Assembly: GCF_900590755.1 (NCBI RefSeq)
Contig: NZ_UUOC01000001.1
Span: 620,001-684,000 of the forward strand
Direction of reading: 5' to 3'
Length of the DNA: 64,000 nucleotides
From: Pseudomonas viridiflava
Lineage (GTDB): Bacteria > Pseudomonadota > Gammaproteobacteria > Pseudomonadales > Pseudomonadaceae
The position numbers and the translations under genes were made by a program. The notes beneath the pieces were generated by a model, which worked only from the letters and a program-made list of their open reading frames with translations, did not search any database and was not told where the DNA came from. Positions 18,567-27,443 of this stretch are shown piece after piece; the stretch's first letter is position 1; each line of letters starts with the position of its first letter.

Positions 18567-19478
18567 TCACCCACGCAACAAATCCTTGAACGACAACTGC
18601 AAGAAATCCTGCAATTCAAAAAAATTCTGGCTGTGGGTGCGGGCTGGATCCCAGACCAGACCCAGGTCCATGGACGGTATCGGGTCGGCCAGTTGGCGGC
18701 GCACAATCCGGTGTCCATCCAGCGACCAGGGGCGGTACACCAGATCGGAAAGCACCGTTACACCCATCCCTGCTGCAACCAGGCTACGCACCGCTTCAAT
18801 GGAGGCGCTACGAAAACGCGGTTGCGCCACCAGGCCGTAATGGCTCCAGTACTTGTCGACGGTGGAAACATGCTCGTCCATGTCCAACAGGATGTAATCG
18901 TGATCGGCCACGTCGGCGAGACACACGCGATTGGCGCTCATTAACGGATGTTCAGGATGCCCCCATAACTGGCGTGGCGAACGTATCAGGGGTTTGCAGC
19001 TCAAGGGATCGGCATCGGGCAGATTTGAAGCCAGCAGAATGGCCAGCTCCAGCGTGCCATCCCGCAGACTGGCTTCAATGGTGGAGCGCTCATCCTCGAT
19101 GATGATCGGTTCCAGCCTGGGGAATTTCTTTTCCAGGGCCTTGATCAGTGGCGACAGCACATAGGCCGAGATGGTCTCGGTGACGCCAATCCGGATCGGA
19201 CCACTGGCTTGTGACGGGCGGACGGCCACGGCTTCAACCGCATCCAGCATCGCAGTCTCGACCTGCTGCGCATGGCGCAAAAACAGCGCACCGGCGTCGG
19301 TGAGTCGCACGCCGCTGGCGTGTCGGGTAAAAAGCGAGACGCCCACACTCTGCTCCAACCCCTTGAGCGAAGCGGTCATCGACGATTGGGTGACGTGGCA
19401 ACGCTGCGCTGCCTTGGACACTTGCCCGGTGTCCGCGATGGCAATGAAATGCTGCAACTGCTTGAGGGTCGGGAGCAT
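18567..19478 (-). CDS. LysR-family transcriptional regulator
   Basis: A 303-residue LTTR. The N-terminal helix-turn-helix (about residues 5-64) has LKQLQHFIAIADTGQVSKAA and RCHVTQSSMTASLKGLEQ; the effector domain follows from about residue 90. I start it at MLPTLKQ because the longer frame adds residues that do not fit the family. It is divergent from the molybdopterin-fusion operon with a 102-bp shared promoter region, so it very likely controls that operon. A TTGA-N4-TCAA partial palindrome in the gap is a possible site. Confidence 0.9.
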   Translation of the reverse strand: MLPTLKQLQHFIAIADTGQVSKAAQRCHVTQSSMTASLKGLEQSVGVSLFTRHASGVRLTDAGALFLRHAQQVETAMLDAVEAVAVRPSQASGPIRIGVTETISAYVLSPLIKALEKKFPRLEPIIIEDERSTIEASLRDGTLELAILLASNLPDADPLSCKPLIRSPRQLWGHPEHPLMSANRVCLADVADHDYILLDMDEHVSTVDKYWSHYGLVAQPRFRSASIEAVRSLVAAGMGVTVLSDLVYRPWSLDGHRIVRRQLADPIPSMDLGLVWDPARTHSQNFFELQDFLQLSFKDLLRG

Positions 19479-19580
19479 CGATTTTTCCGATATCGCGTTA
19501 AACAATCTTTGAATTATCAATACAACTGTGGCGAGTAATAACATCGTGCCATGACTCATTACAAGTGACGGTTTTGGCGC

Positions 19581-22500
19581 ATGACAGGCGATCACCGGCA
19601 GGAAAAGACGGGCTATTGCACGCTATGCCGCTCTCGATGCGGCACCCTCAATACCGTGCAGAACGACCAGTTGCTGGAAGTTCGCCCCAACCCTGCTCAC
19701 CCCACCGGCAACAGCATGTGCCTCAAAGGCAAAGCAGCCCCGGAACTGCTGCACAGCGCTGATCGGCAGTTGTATCCGATGCGCCGCACCAATCCGAAAA
19801 ACCATCCCGACCCAGGCTGGGAAGTCATTTCCTGGGACCAGGCGCTCAGCGAGGTTGCTCAGCGTCTGGAAACAGCCCGCCGCGAGAGCGGCGCCGAATC
19901 GGTGGCCTTCGCGGTGACCACCCCCAGCGGCACGCCCCTGAGCGACAGCATCGACTGGATCGAGCGCTTCATCCGCCTGTATGGCAGCCCCAACACCTGT
20001 TACGCCACCGAGATCTGCAACTGGCATAAAGATCATGCACATGCGTTCACCTTTGGCTGCGGCATGCCCACCGCCGACTATCGCCATGCCGATCTGATTC
20101 TGTTGTGGGGCCACAACCCGAGTAATACCTGGCTCGCCCAGGCGGAAGCCATCGGTGCCGGGGTCAAGGCCGGGGCAAAAATGATCGTGGTCGACCCCCG
20201 TGAAACAGCCCTGGCCAGCGAAGCCGATTGCTGGTTGCGCGTGCGCCCCGGCAGCGACCTTGCCCTGGCCATGGGTCTGGCCAACCTGCTGATACAGAAA
20301 AAGACCTTTGACGAAAGCTTTGTCCGCACCTGGAGCAATGGGCCGCTACTGGTGCGCGGGGATAATGGCGAACTGTTGCGCGGTGCGGATATTGGTCTGG
20401 CCGATGACGATGGCTTCGTGGTCTGGGACCTGCTGCTCGGCAAGCCACGGTCGTCCGGTGATCTGAGTAAATCCGAGCTGGACGCCGCAGCCCTTGAGGG
20501 CAGCTTTGAGGTGGTACTGGGCAACAGCAGCGGCGTGATTGCCTGTAGTCCGGCATTCAAGCTATATGCCGAAGCGTGTGCGGCCTACACTCTGGACCGG
20601 GTGGCCGCCCTGACCTGGATTCCGGTCGAACAGCTTGAACTGGCTGCCAGCCTGATCGGCGGGTCATCACGGGTGGCGTTTCATGCCTGGTCCGGCGTCG
20701 GTCAGCAGGCCAATGCCTCGCAGACCGATCGGGCCATGGCCTGCCTGTACGCACTGACCGGCAGCTTCGACCGCAACGGTGGTAACCGGATCTACCAGAA
20801 ACCGGCCTACAACCCGGTCATGTCGTTTGACCTGCTGGCCCCTGAGCAACAGCAAAAAGCCCTGGGCCTGGCAGAGCGTCCACTGGGACCGCCTTCCCAA
20901 GGCTGGGTCACCGCGCCGGATCTGTATCAGGCCATCGTCAACCATCAGCCTTATGCCATTCGCACCCTAATGGCGTTTGGCACCAATCTGCTGCTGTCCC
21001 AACCGGATGTACATCTGGGCGAACAGGCCCTGCAAAAACTGGATTTCTACGTTCACTGCGATCTTTTCGAATCGCCAAGCGCCCGCTATGCGGACATCTT
21101 TCTCCCGGTTAACACCCCATGGGAACGGGAAGGCCTGCGCATCGGCTTTGAAATTTCTGCTGAAGCAGAGCGTCTGGTGCAGTTGCGCCAGCGTATGGTT
21201 TCACCACGGGGCCAATCACGTTCGGACAATGACATCGTGTTCGATCTGGCGGTTCGCCTGGGCCTGAAGGATCGATTCTTCGGTGGCTCTCTGGAAGCGG
21301 GCTGGAATTACATGCTCGAACCTCTGGGGCTGACAGTCGAACAACTCAGAGCGCAGCCGGACGGCGTGCGTATCGACACCCCGGACAGAGAACGCAAGTA
21401 CGCCGAGCACGGCAGGCGCCGGGCCTTTAATACGCCGTCGGGGCTGGTGGAGTTGTATTCCGAGCGGCTGCATCGCCACGGTTACTCACCCCTGCCCCGT
21501 TCTTCTGCTCTCGACCCTGCCGATGAAGCCCGAAACAAGCTCTTCAACCTGGTGCTCACCTCGGCGAAAAACGGCTATTTCTGCCACAGCCAGCATCGAA
21601 GCCTGGCGTCGGTGCGCCGCAAAGCACTGTTTCCCGTGCTGGAGATGTCCGCCGAGCTGGCGCAGGCGCGCGGCATTGATGACGGCGCTAACGTGATGGT
21701 CGTGACCGACAGCGGCGAAGCCACGTTCGTTGCCCGCATCGCCAAGGGCCTGCATCCCGGCGTGGTGGTCGGGGAATATGGCTGGTGGCAGAAATGCGAC
21801 GCCCTCGGTCAGGCTGAGTTGCCGTTATCGGGACGAGCAGGCAGCAACTTCAATAGCCTGATCGCCAATGCCGCGCTGGACCCCATCAGTGGCTCATCTC
21901 CGCTGCGCGCTTATCGCTGCGATGTACGTCGCGACCCGGCCACCGATGTTCGGGAAAGTCGCTGGGAAGGCTTGCGCGAGTTCCGGGTGACCGCACTGCA
22001 TCGCGAGGCCAGTGACGTGAGCACCGTCAGCTTCGAAACCAGTGACGGCGGCTACGTCCCTGACTTTCAGCCTGGCCAGCACATCACCGTACAATTGCAG
22101 ACCGATTCTCAAGCGGTATTGCGCTCCTATTCCCTGACCGGCTCGGCCATCGTCAAAGGTCGTCGCGGCTACAGCATTGCCGTGCGCAAGGCACTTGGCG
22201 TCGATGAATCCGGTGTGCCTCAGGTGGGCATGGCTTCAGGCTTCATCAACGACTCATTGCGGGTGGGTGACAGCCTCCTGGCGCGAATGCCATCAGGCAA
22301 TTTCATTCTTCCGGTCACCACCGAGCGCCCGCTTGTACTGCTGGCGGGCGGCATTGGCATCACACCTTTCCTCAATCTGCTTGAAACCTTGAGCGGTCAA
22401 TCACAGACACCGGAAATCCTCCTGCTCTACGCCAATCGCAACAGCTCCAGCCACGCATTCAAAGAACGGCTGGATGTATTGAGCCGGGTATTGCCGCGCT

Positions 22501-23006
22501 TGCGGGTCATCAATTTCTACAGCCGCCCGCGAAGCAGTGACCGGGTCGGTGACGACTACCAGATTGCAGGCAGAGTCGCAGTTGAGCACGTGCCCAGAGC
22601 ACTGCTCAAACTCCGGCCGCTGATTTACATGTGCGGGCAGGCTCAGATGATGAGTGAGTTCTCCAGCGCATTGCAGCGCATGGGCGTGCCACGTTTCGAT
22701 ATTCAGCAAGAAGTCTTCAAGTCGCCGGTCATTCCGGTGATCGAGCCAGGGCAAAGCCATGCGGTGACATTCCGCAAGACCGGCATCACTCATCAGTGGT
22801 CATCACAGGATGGATCACTGCTGGACTTTGCCGATCGCCTGGGCTTGCGCCTGCCCAGTGGCTGCCGTGTCGGCCAGTGCGAAAGCTGCGCGGTCAAGGT
22901 CGTTGCAGGCAGCGTGGTTCACCTGCAAGGCGAAGGCTCAGACGACCCCGATGTGTGCCTGGCCTGCCAGGCAATCCCTACCAGTGCCATAACCCTGGAC
23001 GCTTGA
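19581..23006 (+). CDS. Single-chain molybdopterin oxidoreductase / FAD-NAD reductase / [2Fe-2S] ferredoxin fusion
   Basis: An 1141-residue enzyme. Residues about 10-770 are a DMSO-reductase-family molybdopterin enzyme: a [4Fe-4S] site from Cys13, Cys16, Cys20 and Cys47, a likely Mo ligand Cys146 in YATEICNWHKD, and a cofactor-binding C-terminal part (NLVLTSAKNGYFCHSQHRS). Residues about 795-1055 form a ferredoxin-reductase unit with FAD motif RSYS at 848-851, NAD(P) motif AGGIGITPF near 922-930 and MCGQ near 1016. Residues about 1060-1141 are a plant-type ferredoxin with Cys1095, Cys1100, Cys1103 and probably Cys1129. No signal peptide or Tat motif, so it is cytoplasmic. Electrons should run between NAD(P)H and the Mo centre within one chain. 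Substrate unknown; a remote assimilatory nitrate reductase is an alternative, but the neighbours suggest an organic acid or imino acid. Confidence 0.88.
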   Translation: MTGDHRQEKTGYCTLCRSRCGTLNTVQNDQLLEVRPNPAHPTGNSMCLKGKAAPELLHSADRQLYPMRRTNPKNHPDPGWEVISWDQALSEVAQRLETARRESGAESVAFAVTTPSGTPLSDSIDWIERFIRLYGSPNTCYATEICNWHKDHAHAFTFGCGMPTADYRHADLILLWGHNPSNTWLAQAEAIGAGVKAGAKMIVVDPRETALASEADCWLRVRPGSDLALAMGLANLLIQKKTFDESFVRTWSNGPLLVRGDNGELLRGADIGLADDDGFVVWDLLLGKPRSSGDLSKSELDAAALEGSFEVVLGNSSGVIACSPAFKLYAEACAAYTLDRVAALTWIPVEQLELAASLIGGSSRVAFHAWSGVGQQANASQTDRAMACLYALTGSFDRNGGNRIYQKPAYNPVMSFDLLAPEQQQKALGLAERPLGPPSQGWVTAPDLYQAIVNHQPYAIRTLMAFGTNLLLSQPDVHLGEQALQKLDFYVHCDLFESPSARYADIFLPVNTPWEREGLRIGFEISAEAERLVQLRQRMVSPRGQSRSDNDIVFDLAVRLGLKDRFFGGSLEAGWNYMLEPLGLTVEQLRAQPDGVRIDTPDRERKYAEHGRRRAFNTPSGLVELYSERLHRHGYSPLPRSSALDPADEARNKLFNLVLTSAKNGYFCHSQHRSLASVRRKALFPVLEMSAELAQARGIDDGANVMVVTDSGEATFVARIAKGLHPGVVVGEYGWWQKCDALGQAELPLSGRAGSNFNSLIANAALDPISGSSPLRAYRCDVRRDPATDVRESRWEGLREFRVTALHREASDVSTVSFETSDGGYVPDFQPGQHITVQLQTDSQAVLRSYSLTGSAIVKGRRGYSIAVRKALGVDESGVPQVGMASGFINDSLRVGDSLLARMPSGNFILPVTTERPLVLLAGGIGITPFLNLLETLSGQSQTPEILLLYANRNSSSHAFKERLDVLSRVLPRLRVINFYSRPRSSDRVGDDYQIAGRVAVEHVPRALLKLRPLIYMCGQAQMMSEFSSALQRMGVPRFDIQQEVFKSPVIPVIEPGQSHAVTFRKTGITHQWSSQDGSLLDFADRLGLRLPSGCRVGQCESCAVKVVAGSVVHLQGEGSDDPDVCLACQAIPTSAITLDA

Positions 23007-23030
23007 TATGACCCAACAACAAGGTGAGAC

Positions 23031-23969
23031 ATGCTGATTATCGACGCCGAGTGCACACGCTCATCACTTCCGTTCGACAAACTGGTGTCCGCGCTGAAGA
23101 CAGCGTTCTGCGAACCCGTGGAAGTACCGCTGCGACATAACCACAACATTGCGCCGAACTCCGAGTCACCTGGTTGCATGCTGTTGATGCCAGCCTGGAA
23201 TCAGCAGGGTTTTCTCGGCATCAAGACCGTGACGATTTACCCGCAAAACGCCAGTAAAGGCCTGCCCGGCCTGCACTCGACTTACATGCTGCACAACGCA
23301 GAGACCGGCGCACCGCTGGCCTTGATCGACGGTAACGAAATCACCTCGCGACGCACCGCCGCCGCCTCGGCGCTGGCCGCATCGTTTCTGAGCCGCCCGG
23401 AGGCCAATTCGCTACTGGTAGTCGGCGCCGGACGTGTCGCCAGTCTGCTGGCCTACGCCTTTGCCTCGGTCCGGCCAATTCGCCAGGTAGCGGTGTGGGA
23501 TATCAATCCGGCCCAGGCGGCAGCGCTGGTTGAGCAATTGCAGCGCGATGGCTTCGAAGCCTGGGTCGCTGACGACCTGGCAAGCGCATGCGCTCATGCC
23601 GACATCGTCACCTGCGCAACCCTCTCGACCTCACCGCTGATCCTGCGTGAGTGGTTGCGTGACGGCACGCACCTGGACCTCATCGGCGGCTTCACCCCGC
23701 AGATGCGCGAAACCGATGACCCCTGTTTCGCCGGTACGTCGGTGTTTGTCGATACCTATGAAGCGGTACTCAAGGCGGGCGACCTGCTTGCTCCAATGGC
23801 CAGCGGCGTACTGCGCGAAAGCGATATCCGCTCGAACCTGACCGGTCTGTGCCGAGGTGAGCACCCAGGACGTAAGACGACCGAAGAAATCACTGTATTC
23901 AAAGCGGTAGGCACGGCACTCGAAGATCTGGCCGCCGCGCAACTGGTTTACCTGCACCACTCAAAATAA
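23031..23969 (+). CDS. Ornithine cyclodeaminase / mu-crystallin family protein (probable cyclic-imine reductase)
   Basis: A 312-residue NAD(P)-dependent enzyme. The Rossmann motif GAGRVA lies at 132-137, a conserved Lys in GIKTVTIYP at 65, the block TSRRTAAASALAA, and the C-terminal EEITVFKAVGTALEDLAAA typical of the family. The segment HLDLIGGFTPQMRE resembles pyrroline-2-carboxylate/piperideine-2-carboxylate reductases more than true ornithine cyclodeaminases; this sub-family call is from memory. A strong AGGTGAG site precedes the ATG, 24 bases after the molybdoenzyme stop, so they are co-transcribed. Confidence 0.85.
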   Translation: MLIIDAECTRSSLPFDKLVSALKTAFCEPVEVPLRHNHNIAPNSESPGCMLLMPAWNQQGFLGIKTVTIYPQNASKGLPGLHSTYMLHNAETGAPLALIDGNEITSRRTAAASALAASFLSRPEANSLLVVGAGRVASLLAYAFASVRPIRQVAVWDINPAQAAALVEQLQRDGFEAWVADDLASACAHADIVTCATLSTSPLILREWLRDGTHLDLIGGFTPQMRETDDPCFAGTSVFVDTYEAVLKAGDLLAPMASGVLRESDIRSNLTGLCRGEHPGRKTTEEITVFKAVGTALEDLAAAQLVYLHHSK

Positions 23970-24028
23970 TTAGAAAGCCTCATCACTTTTGAAGCTGCCT
24001 GTCGCCCCGATACTTCAGGAAGACAACC

Positions 24029-25480
24029 ATGAAAGAGTCTGTTCTACAAAAAAGTGACACAACAAAAGAAGACCTCGGTTTTTTCGAAAGAATTGCCGTC
24101 GGCGTTTCCAACTGGTCCGAGCGCTGGTTCCCCGACGCCTATGTCTTTGCAGCGGTTGCGGTGGTGCTGGTGGCCATTGGTTCGCTGTCCATCGGTGCCT
24201 CGGTCAAATCCGTGGCCGGAGCGTTTGGCGACGGTTACTGGAGCCTGATCCCCTTCACCATGCAAATGGCCCTGGTGGCGATATCCGGCTATGTGGTCGC
24301 GGTCTCCCCGCCTGCGGCAAAACTGATCGACAAGCTCGCTGCCCTGCCGAAAACCGCCCGTGGCGCAGTGACGTTCGTCGCGTTCATCAGCATGAGCATT
24401 TCGATGTTCAACTGGGCGATCAGTCTGATCCTCAGTGGCTTGCTGGTCAGGGCGATTGCCCGTCGCACCGGCTTGAAGATGGATTACCGCGCGGCCAGTG
24501 CTGCGGCTTATCTGGGTATGGGCGCAACGTGGGCGCTGGGCCTGAGTTCCGCTGCGGCGCAAATCCAGGCCAATCCCACCAGCCTGCCCAAGTCGATCCT
24601 CGACATCACTGGGGTGATTCCTTTTTCGGACACCATCTTCCTTTGGCAATCGCTGACCATGGCGGGCGTGCTGATCGTGGTGTCGATGCTAGTGGCCTGG
24701 TTCTCCACGCCAACCGAAGGCCGGGCGCGCACTGCTCAGGACATGGGTGTGGATTTGAGCGTTCCTGATGAGGTTGCTGACGGGCCGCGCCGTCCTGGCG
24801 AATGGCTTGAGTACAGCCCGCTGCTGACATTGCTGATCGTGGGTCTGGGCTCGATCTGGCTGTACAACGAGTTCACCACCAAGAACCCGATTTATGTGAT
24901 CTCCGGGCTCAACACTTATAACTTCCTGTTCCTGATGCTGGGGATGCTGCTCAACTGGCGGCCAAAACGCTTCCTTGCGGCGATAGCCAGGTCCGTGCCA
25001 TCGGTGGCGGGCGTGTTGATTCAGTTCCCGCTGTATGGCGCCATCGCGTTCATGATGACCAAAGCCGTGGGTGCCGATGGGGCCACCTTGTCTCATCATC
25101 TGGCTTCGGCGTTTGTTGCCGTGGCTGACAGCGATAGCTTTGCCGTGGTGATGGGCGTGTACTCGGCGGTGCTTGGTTTTCTGATCCCCTCCGGTGGTGG
25201 CAAGTGGATCATTGAAGCGCCTTATGTGATGCAGGCGGCCAATGAACTGAAGGTCAACCTGGGTTGGGCGGTGCAGGTCTACAACGCGGCCGAAGCCTTG
25301 CCAAACCTGATCAATCCATTCTGGATGCTGCCGCTGCTGGGCGTACTGGGTTTGAAGGCTCGGGATATCGTCGGTTTCACCTTCACCCAGTTGCTGGTGC
25401 ATACGCCGCTGGTGCTGTTCATGCTCTGGGCGTTTTCCATGACATTGGGCTATACGCCGCCAGTCATGCCTACGCCTTGA
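24029..25480 (+). CDS. atoE: Short-chain fatty acid transporter, AtoE family
   Basis: A 483-residue inner-membrane protein with about 12 hydrophobic segments. The opening FFERIAVGVSNWSERWFPDAY and later GYWSLIPFTMQMALV, SMSISMFNWAISLI and FLIPSGGGKWIIEAPYV are hallmarks of AtoE-type carriers, which take up short-chain carboxylates such as acetoacetate or butyrate. A CAGGAAG site precedes the ATG. It is third in the operon after the molybdoenzyme and the imine reductase, which suggests uptake of that pathway's substrate. The usual atoD/atoA/atoB genes are absent. Confidence 0.9.
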   Translation: MKESVLQKSDTTKEDLGFFERIAVGVSNWSERWFPDAYVFAAVAVVLVAIGSLSIGASVKSVAGAFGDGYWSLIPFTMQMALVAISGYVVAVSPPAAKLIDKLAALPKTARGAVTFVAFISMSISMFNWAISLILSGLLVRAIARRTGLKMDYRAASAAAYLGMGATWALGLSSAAAQIQANPTSLPKSILDITGVIPFSDTIFLWQSLTMAGVLIVVSMLVAWFSTPTEGRARTAQDMGVDLSVPDEVADGPRRPGEWLEYSPLLTLLIVGLGSIWLYNEFTTKNPIYVISGLNTYNFLFLMLGMLLNWRPKRFLAAIARSVPSVAGVLIQFPLYGAIAFMMTKAVGADGATLSHHLASAFVAVADSDSFAVVMGVYSAVLGFLIPSGGGKWIIEAPYVMQAANELKVNLGWAVQVYNAAEALPNLINPFWMLPLLGVLGLKARDIVGFTFTQLLVHTPLVLFMLWAFSMTLGYTPPVMPTP

Positions 25481-25525
25481 AGGTGAAGCCCCCCGGCGTC
25501 GCGCTGTCTCGCAGCAAACCCGGCC

Positions 25526-25611
25526 CTGCAGGAGTGAGCTTGCTCGCGATGCGGTTTGTCAGTTGATACATCATCGACTGACCTGACGCTATCGCGAGCT
25601 CACTCCTACAG
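25526..25611. repeat. REP hairpin (type 2) with a 4-base gap in one arm
   Basis: Second-class REP pair; the right arm reads ATCGCGAGCTCACTCC and lacks the GCAA present in other copies, so pairing is imperfect. Confidence 0.78.
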
Positions 25612-25642
25612 GTTTTGCGGTGGGTCTTAGAAAACACAGGAC

Positions 25643-25727
25643 CTGTAGGAGCTGACCGAGGTTACGAGGGCTGCGAAAGCGGCTTGTCTGACACACCGAT
25701 GTTCGCAGCCTTCGGCAGCTCCTACAG
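25643..25727. repeat. REP hairpin (type 1, long-arm variant)
   Basis: Left arm contains GCTGACCGAGGTTACGAGGG and the right arm the usual CTTCGGCAGCTCC. This and the preceding repeat fill the roughly 430-base gap before the sugar porter gene. Confidence 0.8.
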
Positions 25728-25909
25728 GTGATCACCGAATCCAGATCGGCAGCCTCCCCGTAACCCGGGAAGCTGAAACGGTTAATTAGCTCGAAATATC
25801 CGGTTACTTTGCGGAACTAGCGCGGCTGGCAGGCCCCTAACATGCCATGTCCGCAGCCTGGGCCATTGCGTCATCTGGCCGCCTTACTGTTCAACTTAAG
25901 GATTTCGCA

Positions 25910-27331
25910 GTGCCTTCAAGTATCTCCTCCCCAGCAACACCTGATCAGGGCGGGCAAGCGATGTCGCCTTCCAGGATGATCTTCATTTCCGTGCTGGTTG
26001 CCACCATGGGTGCGCTGGCCTTCGGTTATGACACCGGCATCATCGCCGGTGCGTTGCCGTTCATGACGCTGCCTTTATCAGAAGGCGGACTCGGCCTGAC
26101 TGCGTTTACCGAGGGGCTGATCACCTCGTCGCTGATTGTCGGCGCAGCGTTCGGCTCCCTGGCCAGTGGTTACCTGTCTGATCGATTCGGCCGTCGCGTC
26201 ACGCTGCGCGTGCTGTCTCTGCTATTTATTGCAGGCGCTCTGGCAACCGCCATTGCGCCTTCGGTGCCGATCATGGTCGCTGCGCGCTTCCTGCTTGGCA
26301 TCGCGGTGGGTGGCGGCTCGGCCACTGTTCCGGTGTTCATTGCTGAAATCGCCGGCCCGAAAAAACGTGGCCGACTGGTGAGCCGCAACGAGCTGATGAT
26401 TGTCAGTGGGCAACTCCTGGCTTACGTCCTCAGTGCCCTGCTCGCGGCATTGCTGAGCTCTTCGCATATCTGGCGCTACATGCTGGCTATCGCGATGATT
26501 CCTGGGGTGTTGCTGTTGGTGGGTACGTTCTTTGTGCCGCCGTCGCCACACTGGCTGGCCAGCAAAGGCCGCTTCGACGACGCCCAGGAGGTTCTCGAAA
26601 AACTGCGCGACACCCCCGAGGAAGCCAAAGCCGAAGTGGAGGAAATGAAGGAGCAGAAGGCTCACCAGCGCAAGCGCCCGCCGGTCTCCGAACTGTTGCG
26701 CCAAGGCTGGGTGATCAAGCTGCTGCTGATTGGTATCGGCCTGGGCTTCACCGCTCAGTTCACCGGTGTGAATGCCTTCATGTACTACACGCCGATCATT
26801 CTCAAAACCACTGGCATGGGCACCAATGCCGCACTGACCGCGACTATCGGCAACGGTGTGGTATCGGTGATCGCCACGCTGCTGGGTATCTGGGCGATTG
26901 GCCGTTACGGTCGCCGACATCTGCTGATGGCCGGTCTGGTAATGGTGGTCCTGGCCCAGGTTGCACTGGGTTGTGTGCTGACGTTCATGCCGCAGAACCT
27001 GACCCAGAGCTACGCCGCACTGGCCTGCATCCTGCTGTTTCTGTTGTTCATGCAAATGTGCATCGCACCGGTTTACTGGCTGCTGATGTCAGAGCTGTTT
27101 CCATCCCAGGTTCGCGGCTTGCTGACCGGCACCGCAGTCTCCATGCAGTGGCTGTTCAACGCGCTGGTAGCGTTCCTGTTCCCGATGGCGCTGGCTGCGT
27201 TGGGCAACCCGACGTTCTTCATCTTCGCGGTCATCAACGTCGGCTCGCTGTTGTTCGTGTACTTCTGCTTGCCGGAGACCAAAGGCAAGTCCCTTGAAGA
27301 AATCGAAAAACACATGAAGAAAGAACTGTAG
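25910..27331 (+). CDS. MFS sugar porter (major facilitator, sugar:H+ symporter family)
   Basis: A 473-residue transporter with 12 hydrophobic segments. Sugar-porter signatures: GYDTGIIAGALPF in helix 1, DRFGRR in loop 2-3, a PESPRWL-equivalent (PPSPHWLASKGR), a second GRYGRR in loop 8-9 and the C-terminal PETKGKSLEEIE. I choose the GTG at 25910 because AAGGA precedes it; the ATG at 25847 lacks a ribosome site. Likely imports a hexose, pentose or polyol by proton symport. It is not linked to sugar catabolic genes here. Confidence 0.88.
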   Translation: MPSSISSPATPDQGGQAMSPSRMIFISVLVATMGALAFGYDTGIIAGALPFMTLPLSEGGLGLTAFTEGLITSSLIVGAAFGSLASGYLSDRFGRRVTLRVLSLLFIAGALATAIAPSVPIMVAARFLLGIAVGGGSATVPVFIAEIAGPKKRGRLVSRNELMIVSGQLLAYVLSALLAALLSSSHIWRYMLAIAMIPGVLLLVGTFFVPPSPHWLASKGRFDDAQEVLEKLRDTPEEAKAEVEEMKEQKAHQRKRPPVSELLRQGWVIKLLLIGIGLGFTAQFTGVNAFMYYTPIILKTTGMGTNAALTATIGNGVVSVIATLLGIWAIGRYGRRHLLMAGLVMVVLAQVALGCVLTFMPQNLTQSYAALACILLFLLFMQMCIAPVYWLLMSELFPSQVRGLLTGTAVSMQWLFNALVAFLFPMALAALGNPTFFIFAVINVGSLLFVYFCLPETKGKSLEEIEKHMKKEL

Positions 27332-27334
27332 ACG

Positions 27335-27382
27335 CGCGCGCCACCCTGCCGGTCTAATTGTCACCGCGACCGGCACGGCGCG
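27335..27382 (+). terminator. Possible terminator hairpin after sugar porter
   Basis: Two-step inverted repeat, CGCGCC...TGCCGGTC pairing with GACCGGCA...GGCGCG, starting right after the stop codon. No T tract follows, so it may be a processing or Rho-related structure. Confidence 0.4.
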
Positions 27383-27393
27383 ATGTACACGCA

Positions 27394-27421
27394 GCAGGTT
27401 CCCACTGAGTGGGTAACCTGC
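27394..27421 (+). promoter_or_regulatory. Hairpin just upstream of MFS exporter start
   Basis: GCAGGTT (27394-27400) and AACCTGC (27415-27421) flank an inner CCCAC/GTGGG stem, ending 22 bases before the ATG. It could be an operator or a leader-RNA hairpin. Confidence 0.35.
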
Positions 27422-27443
27422 CACAACGTTTTTGCGAGGATTC

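Noticed and set aside
19623..20560. Minus-strand frames inside the molybdoenzyme gene
   Set aside because: Antisense of a continuous, motif-rich catalytic domain.
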